Shown here one piece after another: positions 37,481 through 50,024 of a DNA stretch of 64,000 bases. The notes under the pieces were generated by a model. It was not told where the DNA came from. It saw only the letters and a program-made list of their open reading frames with translations, and did not search any database. The stretch's first letter is position 1; each line of letters opens with the position of its first letter. Source of the stretch: Melampsora larici-populina 98AG31 (lineage: Eukaryota; Basidiomycota; Pucciniomycetes; Pucciniales; Melampsoraceae); NCBI RefSeq assembly GCF_000204055.1, contig NW_006768780.1, forward strand, positions 222,286-286,285, written 5' to 3'. The translations under genes were made by a program, and so were the position numbers.

Positions 37481-37846
37481 ATGAAGTACGCCCCCGGCTG
37501 TGTGTTTTTGTGGGTGCTTGTGTTGGCGAGCACCGCCTTGGCAAATCTTGGTACACTGTCATCTTCTATAAGCTGTAAAAATTGTGGCAACGAGATGGAC
37601 CGATCTTTTGCCGGGATGTGTCAAACTCATCCGAAATGTTCTGGATGGATAACTGAACATCGTAGATGTCGACGAGAGGCTAAATGCACATATTATAGAG
37701 TAATGAATTATACTTGTAATTGTGGTCATGCGGATAACGCTATATCAGAACATCCTCACGGTGAGCAAGGTCTGGAGTTATTCTGTGATGATCACAAAGA
37801 CCAGGAAGAAAACGCAGCCCGTTACAATGCCGAACATAATTCTTAA
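37481..37846 (+). CDS. Small cysteine-rich secreted protein (candidate effector)
   Basis: 121 residues in a single exon. A classic N-terminal signal peptide has a basic start, the hydrophobic core VFLWVLVLAS and a likely cut after ALA near residue 22. The mature part of about 99 residues has nine cysteines, clustered as SCKNC, MC, KC, RC, KC, TCNC and FC, and a His/Asp/Glu-rich tail. No enzyme family is recognised. Size, secretion signal and cysteine density fit rust haustorial effectors, but that role is inferred. An odd cysteine count suggests a dimer or a free thiol. An ORF track homologue search in rust secretomes would test it. Confidence 0.75.
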   Translation: MKYAPGCVFLWVLVLASTALANLGTLSSSISCKNCGNEMDRSFAGMCQTHPKCSGWITEHRRCRREAKCTYYRVMNYTCNCGHADNAISEHPHGEQGLELFCDDHKDQEENAARYNAEHNS

Positions 37847-39087
37847 ACTCCAGATAACTCACACTCCAGACCCAACCTCAATTTGAAAAAGGAAACCTTC
37901 AGGTCTTGTTATAAACCCTCCTAAGACTTCATGAAGAAATTCTTGTAAACTCCACAAATCTAGAGACAAAGAAAAAGAAAACCAAACAGACACCCAGATA
38001 AAGATTTTTCAAATACTTCAAGACTTCATGATTGATTGTTTGAAAATCTAGTTAAGAATACCTTTGATGAAATTTGATTGTAAGTTGAAACACATTTGAT
38101 GATTTGAAATGGAGTGTAGATCTAAGTTCAATAGAGTTGATGATTTTAGCTCCAATAGTCCATATTCTTGGTATTCAAATTTTGTAGAATTTGTGTTTAT
38201 CATTGTCTTGCTCTTTAGAAATTGATAAAGTCTATTATTAAGTCTGTTGATATATCTGATTTGTTTGTTATATTGTGGAAATTCAATGATTCAAAGAAAC
38301 AAATTGAGAAAATGAGCCTCCATTAAGATGTTGATAATTTATCTTTACATCTTCCACATGCAAAATGAGCCTTCAGTAGGCACATTTCTGGCACCTGGAC
38401 CATGGTGTTTCACCTCGCTTCCTCAACTTACACCTTTATCATCATACACCACACTACGGCCCAAAATGGACACCACAATTGGAATCAAATCGAGTAAGCT
38501 GATTCTCAAAAGTATTTCACTATTTCAATACACTTGATCACATTTTTAATACATGTAAATATCCACATCAAACTCAATTTAATTCTTAAAACTAGTTTAC
38601 AATCAACATCATCAATCAAATCAGATATCAATATCACTCAAGATCAAAGTTTCTAATGGATTTTTTTTGGACATATCATCAAATCAATTAAGTTTCTTCA
38701 AATGAATCTTGGGCTTAATTGAAGTACATAAGTCGGAATAAGTTTTTGGATGTTGTTGTTGAGGAACTGGAAATTCAGGGGGGTTAAGACTGGCTGTGGT
38801 ATTTTGTGTTGAGACATGGTTGAGGTACTTGAAGGGAAGATCTTGTCAGGCATGTTGTGACGGTGAACATTGGAGTTGAATTGAGGAATATGGAGATTTG
38901 ATCAAAGTCAAGAAAGGCAGAACATCTTTGTTCCAGAACAACTGTGTGTAGTATAAGTGAGTGTTTGGGAAAAAAGGTGATTGATACCTGATCATTCAAG
39001 TTCCAAATGATCTTCAAAAGATCAATTAAAAGACTGTTCATACTACATACACCTCAAAAGCTTTATGTCCCAAGTTATTCTTCTGCC
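37847..39087. other. Intergenic region
   Basis: AT-rich 3' flank of the secreted-protein gene. Only short unrelated ORFs; I see no gene. Confidence 0.5.
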
Positions 39088-39095
39088 CATCTCAC

Positions 39096-39374
39096 AAGGC
39101 TACCACTATACTATCCACTATGCTATACTGGTTCAGAAATATATTTGGCATAGTATATTCCCATGCTGTATATTTAGAAAAACCTTTCAAAAACTTGTAT
39201 ATGTAGGTCTCTTGCAGGTATATTTGGTGAATCAAAATATACTGGGTATATTTTTCAGCATAGTATAAGTACAAATATACTGGTATGATTATCATAATTC
39301 TCAGTTTAGTATAGCTGAAATATACTATACCGACAGTATAATATACTGGTATAGTATACATAGTGGCAGCCTTG
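39096..39374. mobile_element. MITE with 8-bp target duplication (hAT-like)
   Basis: Inverted ends AAGGCTACCACTATAC and the complement of ATAGTGGCAGCCTT. The 8-bp direct repeat CATCTCAC lies at 39088-39095 and 39375-39382. The inside is built of TATAC/GTATA repeats. Length 279 bp, no ORF. Confidence 0.75.
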
Positions 39375-39382
39375 CATCTCAC

Positions 39383-42300
39383 ATCTTTTGTGTTTTTGAG
39401 CAAAAAGCATCACCAATCAAAAACATATTTGAAGTATTGTACAGAAGAATCACATTCAAATCTACCAAGACAGATCTTCATATGAAAAAAAACTTTACCA
39501 TAAGAAATAGTTTGATCTAACTTCTGGGTCATAATAAACCTATCCAAAGTCTTGATGTTTAATTCTGATTAAGATTTTCCATAAGGTAGATTTTATGAGA
39601 ATTGATTCCAAGTATTCAATTTATGGTAAGGTTCATTGTGAAGAACTTGGTTATAATAGTACAAGAATTGATGAAAGAACTCTTTAAACCAAAAGTAGAT
39701 TTATTCAATGAGATTGAAAGTACAATTGTAATGAAAGAAAAGTTTGAATGTAAGTATCAGATCAATTAATAATTTTTCAAGTCTTAAAGATGTTCAACTT
39801 CAAACAAGACAACCAAACCAATTCATCCATCCGAAACCCAAAGCCCATGCACATCCAATACCATCGCACATATCCATACTCTGAACATCCTCCCGTTACG
39901 TATCTTCAGTCTATGTTTTTCTTATAAAGTTGCGATACATAGATCCATAGACTGTGACACCATTGATTGTACCGATTCTAGAACTGAGGTGTGAGTGAAT
40001 AGGAATAGGAATAGGAATAGATCCGGTTGTTAAATTTTTTTGGTGGGGAGGAATTGTACAAATTGGAAAAAGATTTATGTTTTATATGTGCGAAGGTTTC
40101 AAAACACAGAGAGTTTGATGATAACTTGATGAATCGTATGGTTGAGCTGGTTTCCGACTTTTGGTTGTTCCATGAACTTTTGGTGGTAGGTTTTTGATTG
40201 TTTTAATTCTGATTTCTAACATGCGCACTTGATGAGTTTATCGTTTTGTGATGTGATGTGATCCATTCAATCTTTTTATCATGAAATAGCCTTCTATAAG
40301 AATCCTTGCAAGTGATACTTTTTTCCGAAAAATATCAATTCCATCCATACCGACCTCACCTTCACCAAGTCGTAAGTCAAACCGAGCAGCCCTTCTGAAG
40401 TCGAGAGTCGAGACCGGAGTTCAAAAGAAGAAACCGATTTTAAAGTTTTTCTTCTACTTTACTTCACTTTTCTATGTAAATGGCTTCTCTTTAATCCATA
40501 ACCTTCCAGTCGTACCACTCCTATATGTATGTAGGATGTAGCACCACTTCTCCACTCGTACCACGTCTTCTTGCCTATATATGGGAATAGGTGACACCAC
40601 AAGACTGAAATCCGAAATCCGAAATCCGAATCAATTGAACATCAGTTTAAAATTTCAATAGAATGCTAAGTACAACAGATCAATCAATGTGAATCATCAG
40701 ATTCTTTAGATCCAAAAAAGATTAATTAGAAACAGACAATTGTGTTTCTTAAAAGGAATCTTATTAAATACATGATGAGTTTCACTTCAAGTTTCTGTAA
40801 AAGATGAAAAAACCCATTGAAAGTTTGTAAAGAAATCTTTAGTCTTAGATTGATGAGTTGAAGTAGAATTTTAATTTATCTTAATTTTTTAAAACCCCCA
40901 CTGATCTTAGTTGGTTTACCCTTTCTTTGATGATAAGTTTGGATTCAATGAGGTGAAGTGAAGTGAGTTGATATAAATTGATGACAAATTGATCGATTTA
41001 AACTCTTGATCTGATCTATTTTAATCAGAGTAAGAGTGAGACCCCACCTTTGAGTTTTGCAAATCAACCCACTTACCCACTTTTCCCTTTTTTAAATGAT
41101 AAATGATAAATGAATCTGATGATGATGTTTTAGATATGAGTATTCTTCCCTTTGATTCGTTTTGGTTTTAGTTTAAAGTCTCGGGAGTCGAGTAAGATAG
41201 ATAGAAATAGTCGAATGGATGATTAATAATAATAATCAAATGGATGAATTGTAAAACTTTTAAACAAAGGAATCATAGTCTTCTTCTTCTTCTTCTTGTT
41301 CTTCGTTGAGATGAAAACTTATCGATCGATCCTTCAAGTCTCTTGATTCGGATTTCTCTTGATGACCATTCTGCTTGATTACCACTTTTCACTTTTTTGA
41401 TTACCACTCTTTAGATTTAGATTTAGTTTTACTCCACCACCCTTCTCATTACCACCAGCAGTAGCAGTAGCACTACATCATAGTACCACCGCCAGCCACC
41501 ATCAGTGCAACAATCCATCCACTACTCAACTAAATCCCGACTGCTTGCTTGATTGATTGATTGAGAGAGAGAGAGAAGTGACGATCAGAAAGTTAGTCTG
41601 AATCTTGATTTTTCGATTTTCCATTCATCATCCGGCTCATCATCAAGCTTGAATTCAATCTCACCGTTTATCATCTTACACATCTCTTCTTCGCACTTTA
41701 TTTCACTCAGCTTTTCTGTATTCTATGCTCATCTCAGCTCATCACTTCATCATTCTCTTTTACATACACACTTTCTATCTCTTCTCTTTTATATCTAACT
41801 TGTAATCCTCATTCTTCTCCTCTTCTTCATTCGCTTCTACATTACTATCTGTTTTCGTTACTTTACCAGTTACTTGACTTTTGTTGGATGATAATGAGAA
41901 CTTAGAAACTGATTTGAATTCTTCCTTGCTTTCCATTCCTCGAATCTCTTCTCTGGTCTCCTTCTTTTTAGTTTTACGTTTGACGTTTGACGATTCTCGA
42001 GTTGAGGTTTCGTTGTGAAGGAGATCGCTAACGTTTTGACGAAGATTGAATCCGATTGGGATAAGTGATCAATTTTAAAGGTAACCTGATCTGTTTCAAG
42101 TTCATGAACCGGTTTTGTTTTCCATGGATTCCTAATTATGATCCCTGTCTTGCTTCCTATCTAGATAATCTTCCGATCTTCAAATATCCTTTTTTTTTTT
42201 TTTTTCTTTTGACATTTTACGGTTCTTCGATTTTTTTTTTTTCTAATTCCTCGGTTTGGTTTAACTTCTTTTTTTTTTGGATGTTTGGTCGAATGATCAA

Positions 42301-42833
42301 GTGGGTTCTAAAAATTTCATTTCAATTCAATTTCAATTTCTACTGAAACTTCTGCTTCCTCTTCTTGATTCCTCTTTTGGCTCTATATCTTCCGAGTTCC
42401 ATTCTACAACTTACTTTACATATATTTTACTGGTTTTTTTTTTTTTTTTTTGATCATCCATCCCAATTTTCTTGCAAATTTTCTTCCGTTTTACATTTTT
42501 TTTTCTTACCAAAACAAAAAATAAATCCTTTTGTAATCCATCCATTCTTTAAATCCCTCAATCACATATATTACCAATTATATAGACTCGTCTTCTTGAT
42601 CTCTAGTTTATCGTCTTTTGATTTTGATCCTTCAGCATTTCACTCATTTGCTTTTTCTTTTTCCTTTTTTTTGAATACGCAAACAGCATACAAATTTAAT
42701 TTCAAAAGAAGCTCTTTACTCAGCAACCAAGATCAAAACTCCATCCAATCAACTTCTAGGATTTCTCAGATTCAAATCATTTAAGATTTCTTGAATATTT
42801 TGAAATCTGAAGTTGGATTTTGACTACGAAGTT
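39383..42833. other. Long gene-free region and 5' leader upstream of the 42834 gene
   Basis: Contains short tandem runs: (AGGAAT)n at about 39998-40020 and (GAAATCC)n near 40606-40628. From about 41280 the plus strand becomes pyrimidine-rich (CTTCTT, poly-T at 42190-42450), as expected for a long promoter or leader of a regulated fungal gene. No ORF with family resemblance. Confidence 0.5.
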
Positions 42834-44689
42834 ATGAATCCCTACGTCGTTACTAGTTCAGCTAGTTCTCATTCTAATAGAGTTACTTTACCACCTATGA
42901 TGATTTATCCTGAATCAGATCATTCAATAAAACTTGAAGCAAATCAAAACTATCATCATCATCATCATCAACAGTCTTCTTATACATCTTCATCATTATT
43001 TCATCATTCTAATTTGAATGGTTCTTTTGATTCGGATTACAAAAGTTTAAATTTAATTCCATCCACCAATTTCAAAACTTATATCAAACACCAAGATTCG
43101 ATGACGATGCCAATGCCGATTCCGATTCCAATTCCAATCAAACCACTTCAAATCTCACATTCTACGAACAATTTTAATGAACAAGATCATTCTCAATCCC
43201 CATTTAGCCTACATGAATCTCATCAAACTCATCATCAACCCGATCAACGTTTATCATTATCCTTACTCTTAGCTGCTGCAAATGCTTCAGATGCGAATAT
43301 TCCATCTACACCTTCTACTTCGATCCATCACGTCAACCAAAGCCCTACAAACGTTTATACCCAAAACCCTTCTAGTCCTAGTTGGAGTTCTAATCTTACA
43401 GGAAGTTCAGACCAAATCATCCCACCTAGTTCTCCTCATACCCCATTAGATACACCAACATACTCTGAAGGAAAATTGATACATAAATCTCATTATCCGA
43501 TTTATTCAGACGAATTCGATCCAAGAAAGTTACAAGAAGTTCATTACCCAACATACAAAAATGAAAAGATTCAAGAAGAAAACTTATTACCGGATGAAGA
43601 GAGATGGACATCTGTATCAGTGATGATGAGATCAAATCAAAGTCATCAATGGTCTGAGTCACCTGATTTACCTTCACCACCACCTTCGATTACGAAATCT
43701 AATGATCATCAACTTATTGAAGCTGCTGAGGAATGTGTGGGAAAAGTGATGAAGAAGAGAAAGAATAAAAGATCGATTCCTTGGACTGCTGAGAAACCAA
43801 AACAAGGTAAAAAGAAACGTAGTGGTAAGTGTTTTTTCTTTTGATTACTTTTAATCAAAAGTGAGGAATTGTTTTTCTGATTTCGGTTTTGATTTGGTTT
43901 TTTTATAGTTGGATACGTTAGACCGATTATAAAACACAGAAAAAGAGTAGGCCAAAGGTTACTAGACATGCTAAGTTGAGTTCCTCCCAAAAAAAAAAGA
44001 GAAACCCTTTACAAAAAAAACCCCAACAAAAACAAAGAAAAAACAAAACAAATTCTAATCAATTCCGCCCGAAAAAAAAAAACTTTGTACACAGAAAATT
44101 CACCTATTCCAAGTAAATGTCCACCAATGGAAGTTAATAGAGCAAGATGTTTTCCATTTGCCGAAATGGAAAGTAAGTTAAATGAATGGTATGGATTACA
44201 GATTGAATGGCCTAAGGATGGAAACTTTAGGATGGATGAGTTGAGGAGTACTAGGAGGATGAGACAGGATGAGTTGGATAGGTAAAGCTTTTCATGTTTT
44301 TTGAACACTACATTGTTACCCAAAAAGGATTGATCATTTTTTTTTGGATTTTTTTTTGGATTTCTTTTTTTTTGGATTTCTTTTTTGGGCCGGTTTGTAG
44401 ATTGGATCAAACACTTGATAGTGGATTGGTTAGGATTAGATTAGCAGATTGGGTTTTGGAAGAAGAACCGTTTAGGTTCAATGAGTTTAGTTATCCTAGT
44501 GATGGATCGGATTCAAGTCTTGATGAACATGATTTGATTGTACGTCTTTTGGTTTCTTTCTACACACACTTTAGTTTGGTTGATTTAGTTTGGTTGATTT
44601 TTTTGGGGGGTTTTTTGGGTTTTTTTTTTTAGGAATTCGATTCTAGTAATGGGTTGGTTGAACGTACTTTGAGACCTGAAATGAGTTGA
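42834..44689 (+). CDS. Unrecognised Ser/His/Gln-rich protein, five exons
   Basis: Exons 42834-43824, 43909-43974, 44095-44281, 44401-44539 and 44633-44689 sum to 1440 nt (479 residues) with all phases matching. I chose ATG 42834. The N-terminal two thirds is low complexity: a HHHHHQQ run, an imperfect Met-Pro/Ile-Pro repeat (PMPIPIPIPI), and many Ser-Pro and Thr-Pro sites. A basic patch follows (KKRKNKRSIPW...KQGKKKRS, likely nuclear). The C-terminal part is more ordered and looks conserved: IIKHRKRVGQRLLDML, RCFPFAEMESKLNEWYG, LADWVLEEEPFRF. I do not recognise the family. A nuclear regulator is a guess from composition and the long leader. Confidence 0.7.
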
Positions 44690-45976
44690 GAAAATTGAAG
44701 AAAAGTTATTTTTTTTTGAGAATGGTGAAGGCTTTTTCTTTGGATTTGTTTTCATTCGTGACTTTTTTTTTGGTAAATATCAAATGAAAAAGAAAATATA
44801 TATCTCAAATTTGTATGATTATTTCTTATATTTCCTTGTTTTTCAACTTTTCTGTTCTGTTTTGTTTTCTTCTGTTCTGTTTTGTTTTGTCTGTTTTTTA
44901 TTTTTTATTTTTTATTTGTTTTTTTCATTTCTGTATTTCTTACCATTTTCTTTTCCGTTTGATCATTTTTCTTTTTTGATTTTTTGATTTTTTTTCTTGA
45001 TACCAAAAAAAAAAAAAAATGTTTTTCACAAAAAACCTAACCAAAAAAAAATGTTTTTTTTCCAACGTTTTTTTTTTTCAATGTTTTTTTTTTTTGCTTC
45101 TTGTAAGAGATGTTTTAATGTGTGTGTGTGTTTTCTTACAAAGTGAAGAAAGAAAGTGGGGTTACATTTATATATATATATATATAATTCTAGTTAATGA
45201 TATGATTTTCTTTTTTTGAATTAATTGATTGATTGATGATGGTTCTAATGAAATTAACCAAGTTATTGGTTTTTTGGTCTTGTGGAATAAGTATTTACGG
45301 TTTTGAGTTTACGTAGATTAACTGAAGATCTAGATGTCCTTTGTGTACACGACGTATAAACCTTGTGCTACATATTCTGAAAAGAAACTTGAAGAACTCA
45401 TAATCCAACGCTGGGCCACTGCGCTTCAAAAATTGAACAAACACCGTAGCGGCTATGTGATGCACCACAGCAGGTCTGTTTACTGGCAAGAAAATCTCGA
45501 TACAAACACAATTTCATAAATTTCTTTAAAATCAAACAATAAACTCATCCAAAAACAATAAACTCATCCAAAAACAATAAAGATCAAACGAAACATAATC
45601 AAAAAAAAAAAACACTATAAAATCATTCATATATATATATACAATCAACAACACAAGTTAAAAAAAAATCTCACACATGTTTATATAAGAACTAACAATT
45701 GAGAAAAATGAAAATGATGAAGAAATCTTTCTTATTTAACAACTTTCTACTCGGTTCTGAATTTCTTACTAATTTAGTCAACTAATTCCATGTGTCTACA
45801 ACAAAAGACTTTCTCTTCTTGACTTTAAAAATTCTTGTTTTTTTCTTCGTATGATTGATAAAGACAAAAAAACACACACCCACACATATGTATATCAAAA
45901 ACAAGAAACCAATCATCATCATCATTTGTCCATATATTGAGTGATAAACCATCCGAAAAAAAACATCATTGATACC
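44690..45976. other. AT-rich intergenic region between convergent genes
   Basis: Poly-T/poly-A tracts and a (TA)n run near 45168-45186. No gene seen. It serves as the 3' flank for both the 42834 gene and the RhoGAP gene. Confidence 0.5.
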
Positions 45977-48900
45977 TTATTCATCAGCTACATCACTCAA
46001 CCTATTGATATTCATATTAAGATTTCCTTTAGGATGATTTCCCGTAGTATTAGTAGCACGTCTATACCTATTCCCATCATTTTCCAATTTACTTTCGAAC
46101 TGAGACCGAATAGAATCAAAAGAAGGTGAAGCTTTCTTATGACCTCCATCCGTTCCATTGCCAGATCCTCCAGAAGTACTAATACTGATCGGTCGATTGG
46201 TTCCAAGACTTCCTTTCATCACTCCTCTACTTCTATTCAATGATGCTCTTGGTGATGATTTACCTGATCCCCATCTAGACACTAATGTTTGATGACTTAG
46301 TGGAATATCTTCTTGATCTGCTCCTACTGCTCTTCCACTCGCTCCTCCTCCTTCTTCTTCTTCTGGTTCAGATCTAGGTGGAAGAAATGGTAAATCTTTT
46401 TCTTCCGTCGGTGCTACAAATGGTAAATCTCCTTCTGATGATGATGATGATGATTTCGGTACCACAAATCCTTCATCTCTTTCTTCATGATCATCATGAT
46501 CTTCAGGTGATGGGATTAATCCTTCTTCCACTTCTCTTGGTGATACAAATGGTTCATCTCGATCAGATTGTCCTTCTTCTTCTTCAGAAACTTCTGGTCC
46601 CTTCTTCATCATCGGTTCGATCGGATCATTTACTGAACTTTGGCCTTCTGGTTCTACTTGCTTGGTGCTAATCACTTCGGTCGGTGTTGACTCCTTTGGC
46701 TTTGGAGAACTAACAACAACTTCTTTGGTTTCCTTTTCATCCGGTAAACTCGCCGGTACCATTCCACTTCTCGAAATCCTCCTACGATGAGTTTCCAATC
46801 TACGAAAAAAGTAACATAATCAGTAAACAATCTTAACCATCCATAAGTCGTAAAAACCACAGCTCACATTTCTTGAGCTTTAGAATCAGTTAAAGATCCT
46901 TCGATTCCCAATCCACTCCTACTCATTCTCATATCAACCGGTCTAGTATGTTTTCGCTTAGGCAAACTTCTTTCAGTTTTCTCAATCAATTCACTTCTAA
47001 TGGAAATCGCTTTAGGTAAGATCCGATCATAATGATTAACTAAATCAACTAAAAATAAGGATTGGAATCGATCACTTAAAGTCACAGCTGTTTCGACTTT
47101 AGGTCTGATCAAACCTAATCCCTCAGCACCACCGAGGGAAAACCAAATCACTAGTGAGTTCTCTGAACCCAATCAAAAAAGGTGTTCAAAACTTACATCT
47201 AGAAAGAGAAAGACCAAGTTTAGTCAAGAAGACTTCATTGGATTCATCAGTTTGAGTAGATTTAATCAAAGAAGACAAATGTGAAACTAATTGATCAATA
47301 ACCATTAAATGAGGTTTAGGTAATTTGCTTAATAAAGATACCATAACATCTATTCTGGCATCTAAAGAAGGACTTTCGAATCCTGATAATTGTGGATAAA
47401 TCGCTTTGATATCATCGTATTTAGAATAATGAACAGGTGGTGGATTTAATTCTAATAACCAAAGCTTTTTGTGTAAAGAAAAAAAAAGATATCAAAGCTA
47501 ATTAGTAAAATCGATTTGAATTTTTCTTCCTTTTTTGAAACCTCACTCACTTTGATCGTAGATGCAATTAATGGTGCATCTAATTTAGATAGTCTTTCAT
47601 CTGAGATTTGAGATTGGTTAGGATTATCTAGAGCTTCTCTAAGACTGTGTACAGCTCTAAGAGGAACTTCGTAAATCCAAGTCTTTCGACGTTCTATAAA
47701 AAAAGAGATCAAAAAGATCAGTAGGAGCCTCATTGGATTGTATCGTTCCAATGGATCCAACTTACCACTATGAGATTCAATGCTGTTACATTTCTCTTCG
47801 AGGGTTTTCAATAATCGAGAAAAGATTGGAGGTACAACCACTTGTTGATCATCTTGCGAAAGATACCATCTTCCCAAATCGATTCCAAAATTCACTTGAT
47901 CAGGTAATCCTTTAAAACTATGAAACAAAACAGGTGATGGTCTAAATGGTCCAGTCCGATATCTTTCTACCAATGCTGCTACATCTGATTCAGGTACAAA
48001 GCTTTCATTCAAGACATCTGATTCTTCGGCCGTTTTTTTCATCTTGGGTATCAAAGTTCCCAAGGCTGCATTGAAACCCATGATGACTGCTTTAGCTGCT
48101 CGAAGTCGATTTAATTCACATCTTTGTAGAAAGGATGCGTGTTCAGAAATAGCTTGTTCAAGGATAAGTCGAGTATGGTCAAGTCGAGCCACCTGTGCTG
48201 CATACGCTTTCTCAGCACTATCAGCTTCACGTCTAAGCCGTTCTTCTCTAGTTTCATCAGCCGATTCGATCGAGATAGGCGGATTGGCTACTCCGACACT
48301 TGCACTCAATTCATTGATCCCTTTGGCAGCTTGAGAAACGGCGGTTTGCAAATATTTGGCAAACGCACCACCCTTTGGTCCTCCGCTTTCATTCAGATTG
48401 TTGTTCGAAGACAAACCTGCAGGAGAGAGGAGTGCAGATTGAATGTTACTGAGTGACAAAGATTTTTTGGAATGACCGGGTGATGAAGGGTTCGAAAGAT
48501 TGGAGCCAGCCTTGAGTGATCGTCGGTCGGCCAAGGTGTTAGTTAAATCTTCCAACTTAGGTTCAGGAGTGATTTGATGAAGTGTAAAGGCTTCCGGTTT
48601 CCACAAATAAAAGGCATCATGAGTAGGCATAAACTTGTTTCCGATTTCTCCAATCAATCGAAGTACAGCCAGTTCTTCTGAAAGTTCTTTACAAAACTCA
48701 ATAGCTCTTCCTGATGATGATAATTCAGTGACGTTGGTTTTGAAATAGATCACTAAATCTTCACCTGAATGTGCACCGGGATAAACACCCAAGAGTGGGA
48801 TCTTCACATCTTGTTTATAGATTGTCTTTTGCGCTTGTTCAAATAATCGACTCCATTCGAATGGAGATCTGATCACACCGGCAATGCTCAAGAGTGGTCC

Positions 48901-50024
48901 GGAGGGAGATGATGAATCGTGATGCGATGGTGGTGAAGGAGAAGATTTGACATTTGTAGAAGGCGAGATCGTTGAATGATCATCAGCTTTGCCCTTACCT
49001 TTGAGGTCAGCAGAATGAGGTGGACTAGCTTCAGTACGGAGATTCATGGGTTTCATTTGCCTCTTCGTCGATTTTGGATTGGGCACTTGTTTTGGTTTCT
49101 GAACTAGTGTCGATCGGGTTATCGGATTCTTCTTTGGATTGAGATTCGACACTTTCAACTCGAAAACCAACTCGACCACCACCCATTCGCATCCTTTGAG
49201 AAACCGCTCGTCCTAAACCGATGGCTTGTTCTCCTACTTTCTTTCCAATCTGAGCGTATCCTTCACCAGGTAATAAACCAGATCGACCGATCAAAGTGTC
49301 ATCATCATAATCTGAATGATCACCTAAATCACTCGAATCATCTTTCCTTGTAGCACTCATTTCTGAACTCATCTCTCGTCGAGTGGCGGGTGAGAGTCTG
49401 GAGTTTTCTTCAGCTTCATCAGCTTCTCGACTCTTTTGTTCATACCTTTCTTTAAGTTTAATGATTTCCTTTGATTGTTTTTCCCATTGAATTAAAATAC
49501 TTTCGACTTGATTAAAACTAGCCGTCACTCTTGCTTCATGTTCGATCGACCAAGATTCGAAAGGACCGATAACCAATCTATCAAGTTGATGAGATAATTT
49601 CGTATGAGCATCTGAAAGATCGATTTGACTTGATCTTAATTGATGAAAAGCTGATAAGAATGAAGCTCCATCATCGTAACCAAACCCATTTGGATGAAGT
49701 GGTTCTGAGATCGATTGACGTAAATCGTGTGCATAGGTCCTCTCATATAATGCTCGTTTTCTTACAAATCCGATCAGTTCGTCAGATTCACGTAAACCAG
49801 CTTTAAGTTTATCGAACAGAACAGTGACACCACGACGATAATCAGATGTCCAAAACTAGATCGAAAATGAGAAATCAAACATGAGTGTTTATGTTTAAGA
49901 TAGGATGAACTATCAATGTCATACTAACCCAACGATCGAAAGTAGGTGGAATCTTAGGTTGAGGTAGGTTTATAGGATTAGGTTTATCAGGAGTCAGTCC
50001 AGCTTGAGAGGTTTCTTGAGACAT
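45977..50024 (-). CDS. RGD2: F-BAR / DEP / RhoGAP protein, Rgd2-like
   Basis: Seven exons on the reverse strand: 50024-49929, 49855-49172, 49098-47766, 47693-47551, 47464-47197, 47114-46868 and 46799-45977; 3594 nt, 1197 residues. An F-BAR domain (FWTSDYRRGVTVLFDKLKAG, LYERTYAHDL) bends membranes. A DEP domain (SLF-less, VIYFKTNV...IGNKFMPTHDAFYLW) lies within the F-BAR region, as in yeast Rgd2. A RhoGAP domain follows (VPPIFSRLLKTLEEK, LPKPHLMVIDQLVSHLS, LSLSRCLIRP), expected to switch off Cdc42/Rho5-type GTPases at sites of polar growth. The C-terminal 250 residues are Ser/Glu-rich with repeated PFVxP motifs, a possible docking tail. The intron 49171-49099 is inferred from a frame change; other donors are possible. 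Confidence 0.85.

Noticed and set aside
49031..49182. Apparent frameshift in the RhoGAP gene where two ORFs overlap
   Set aside because: A 73-nt GT-AG intron (49171-49099) restores one frame and the total coding length is a multiple of three, so a lesion is not needed.
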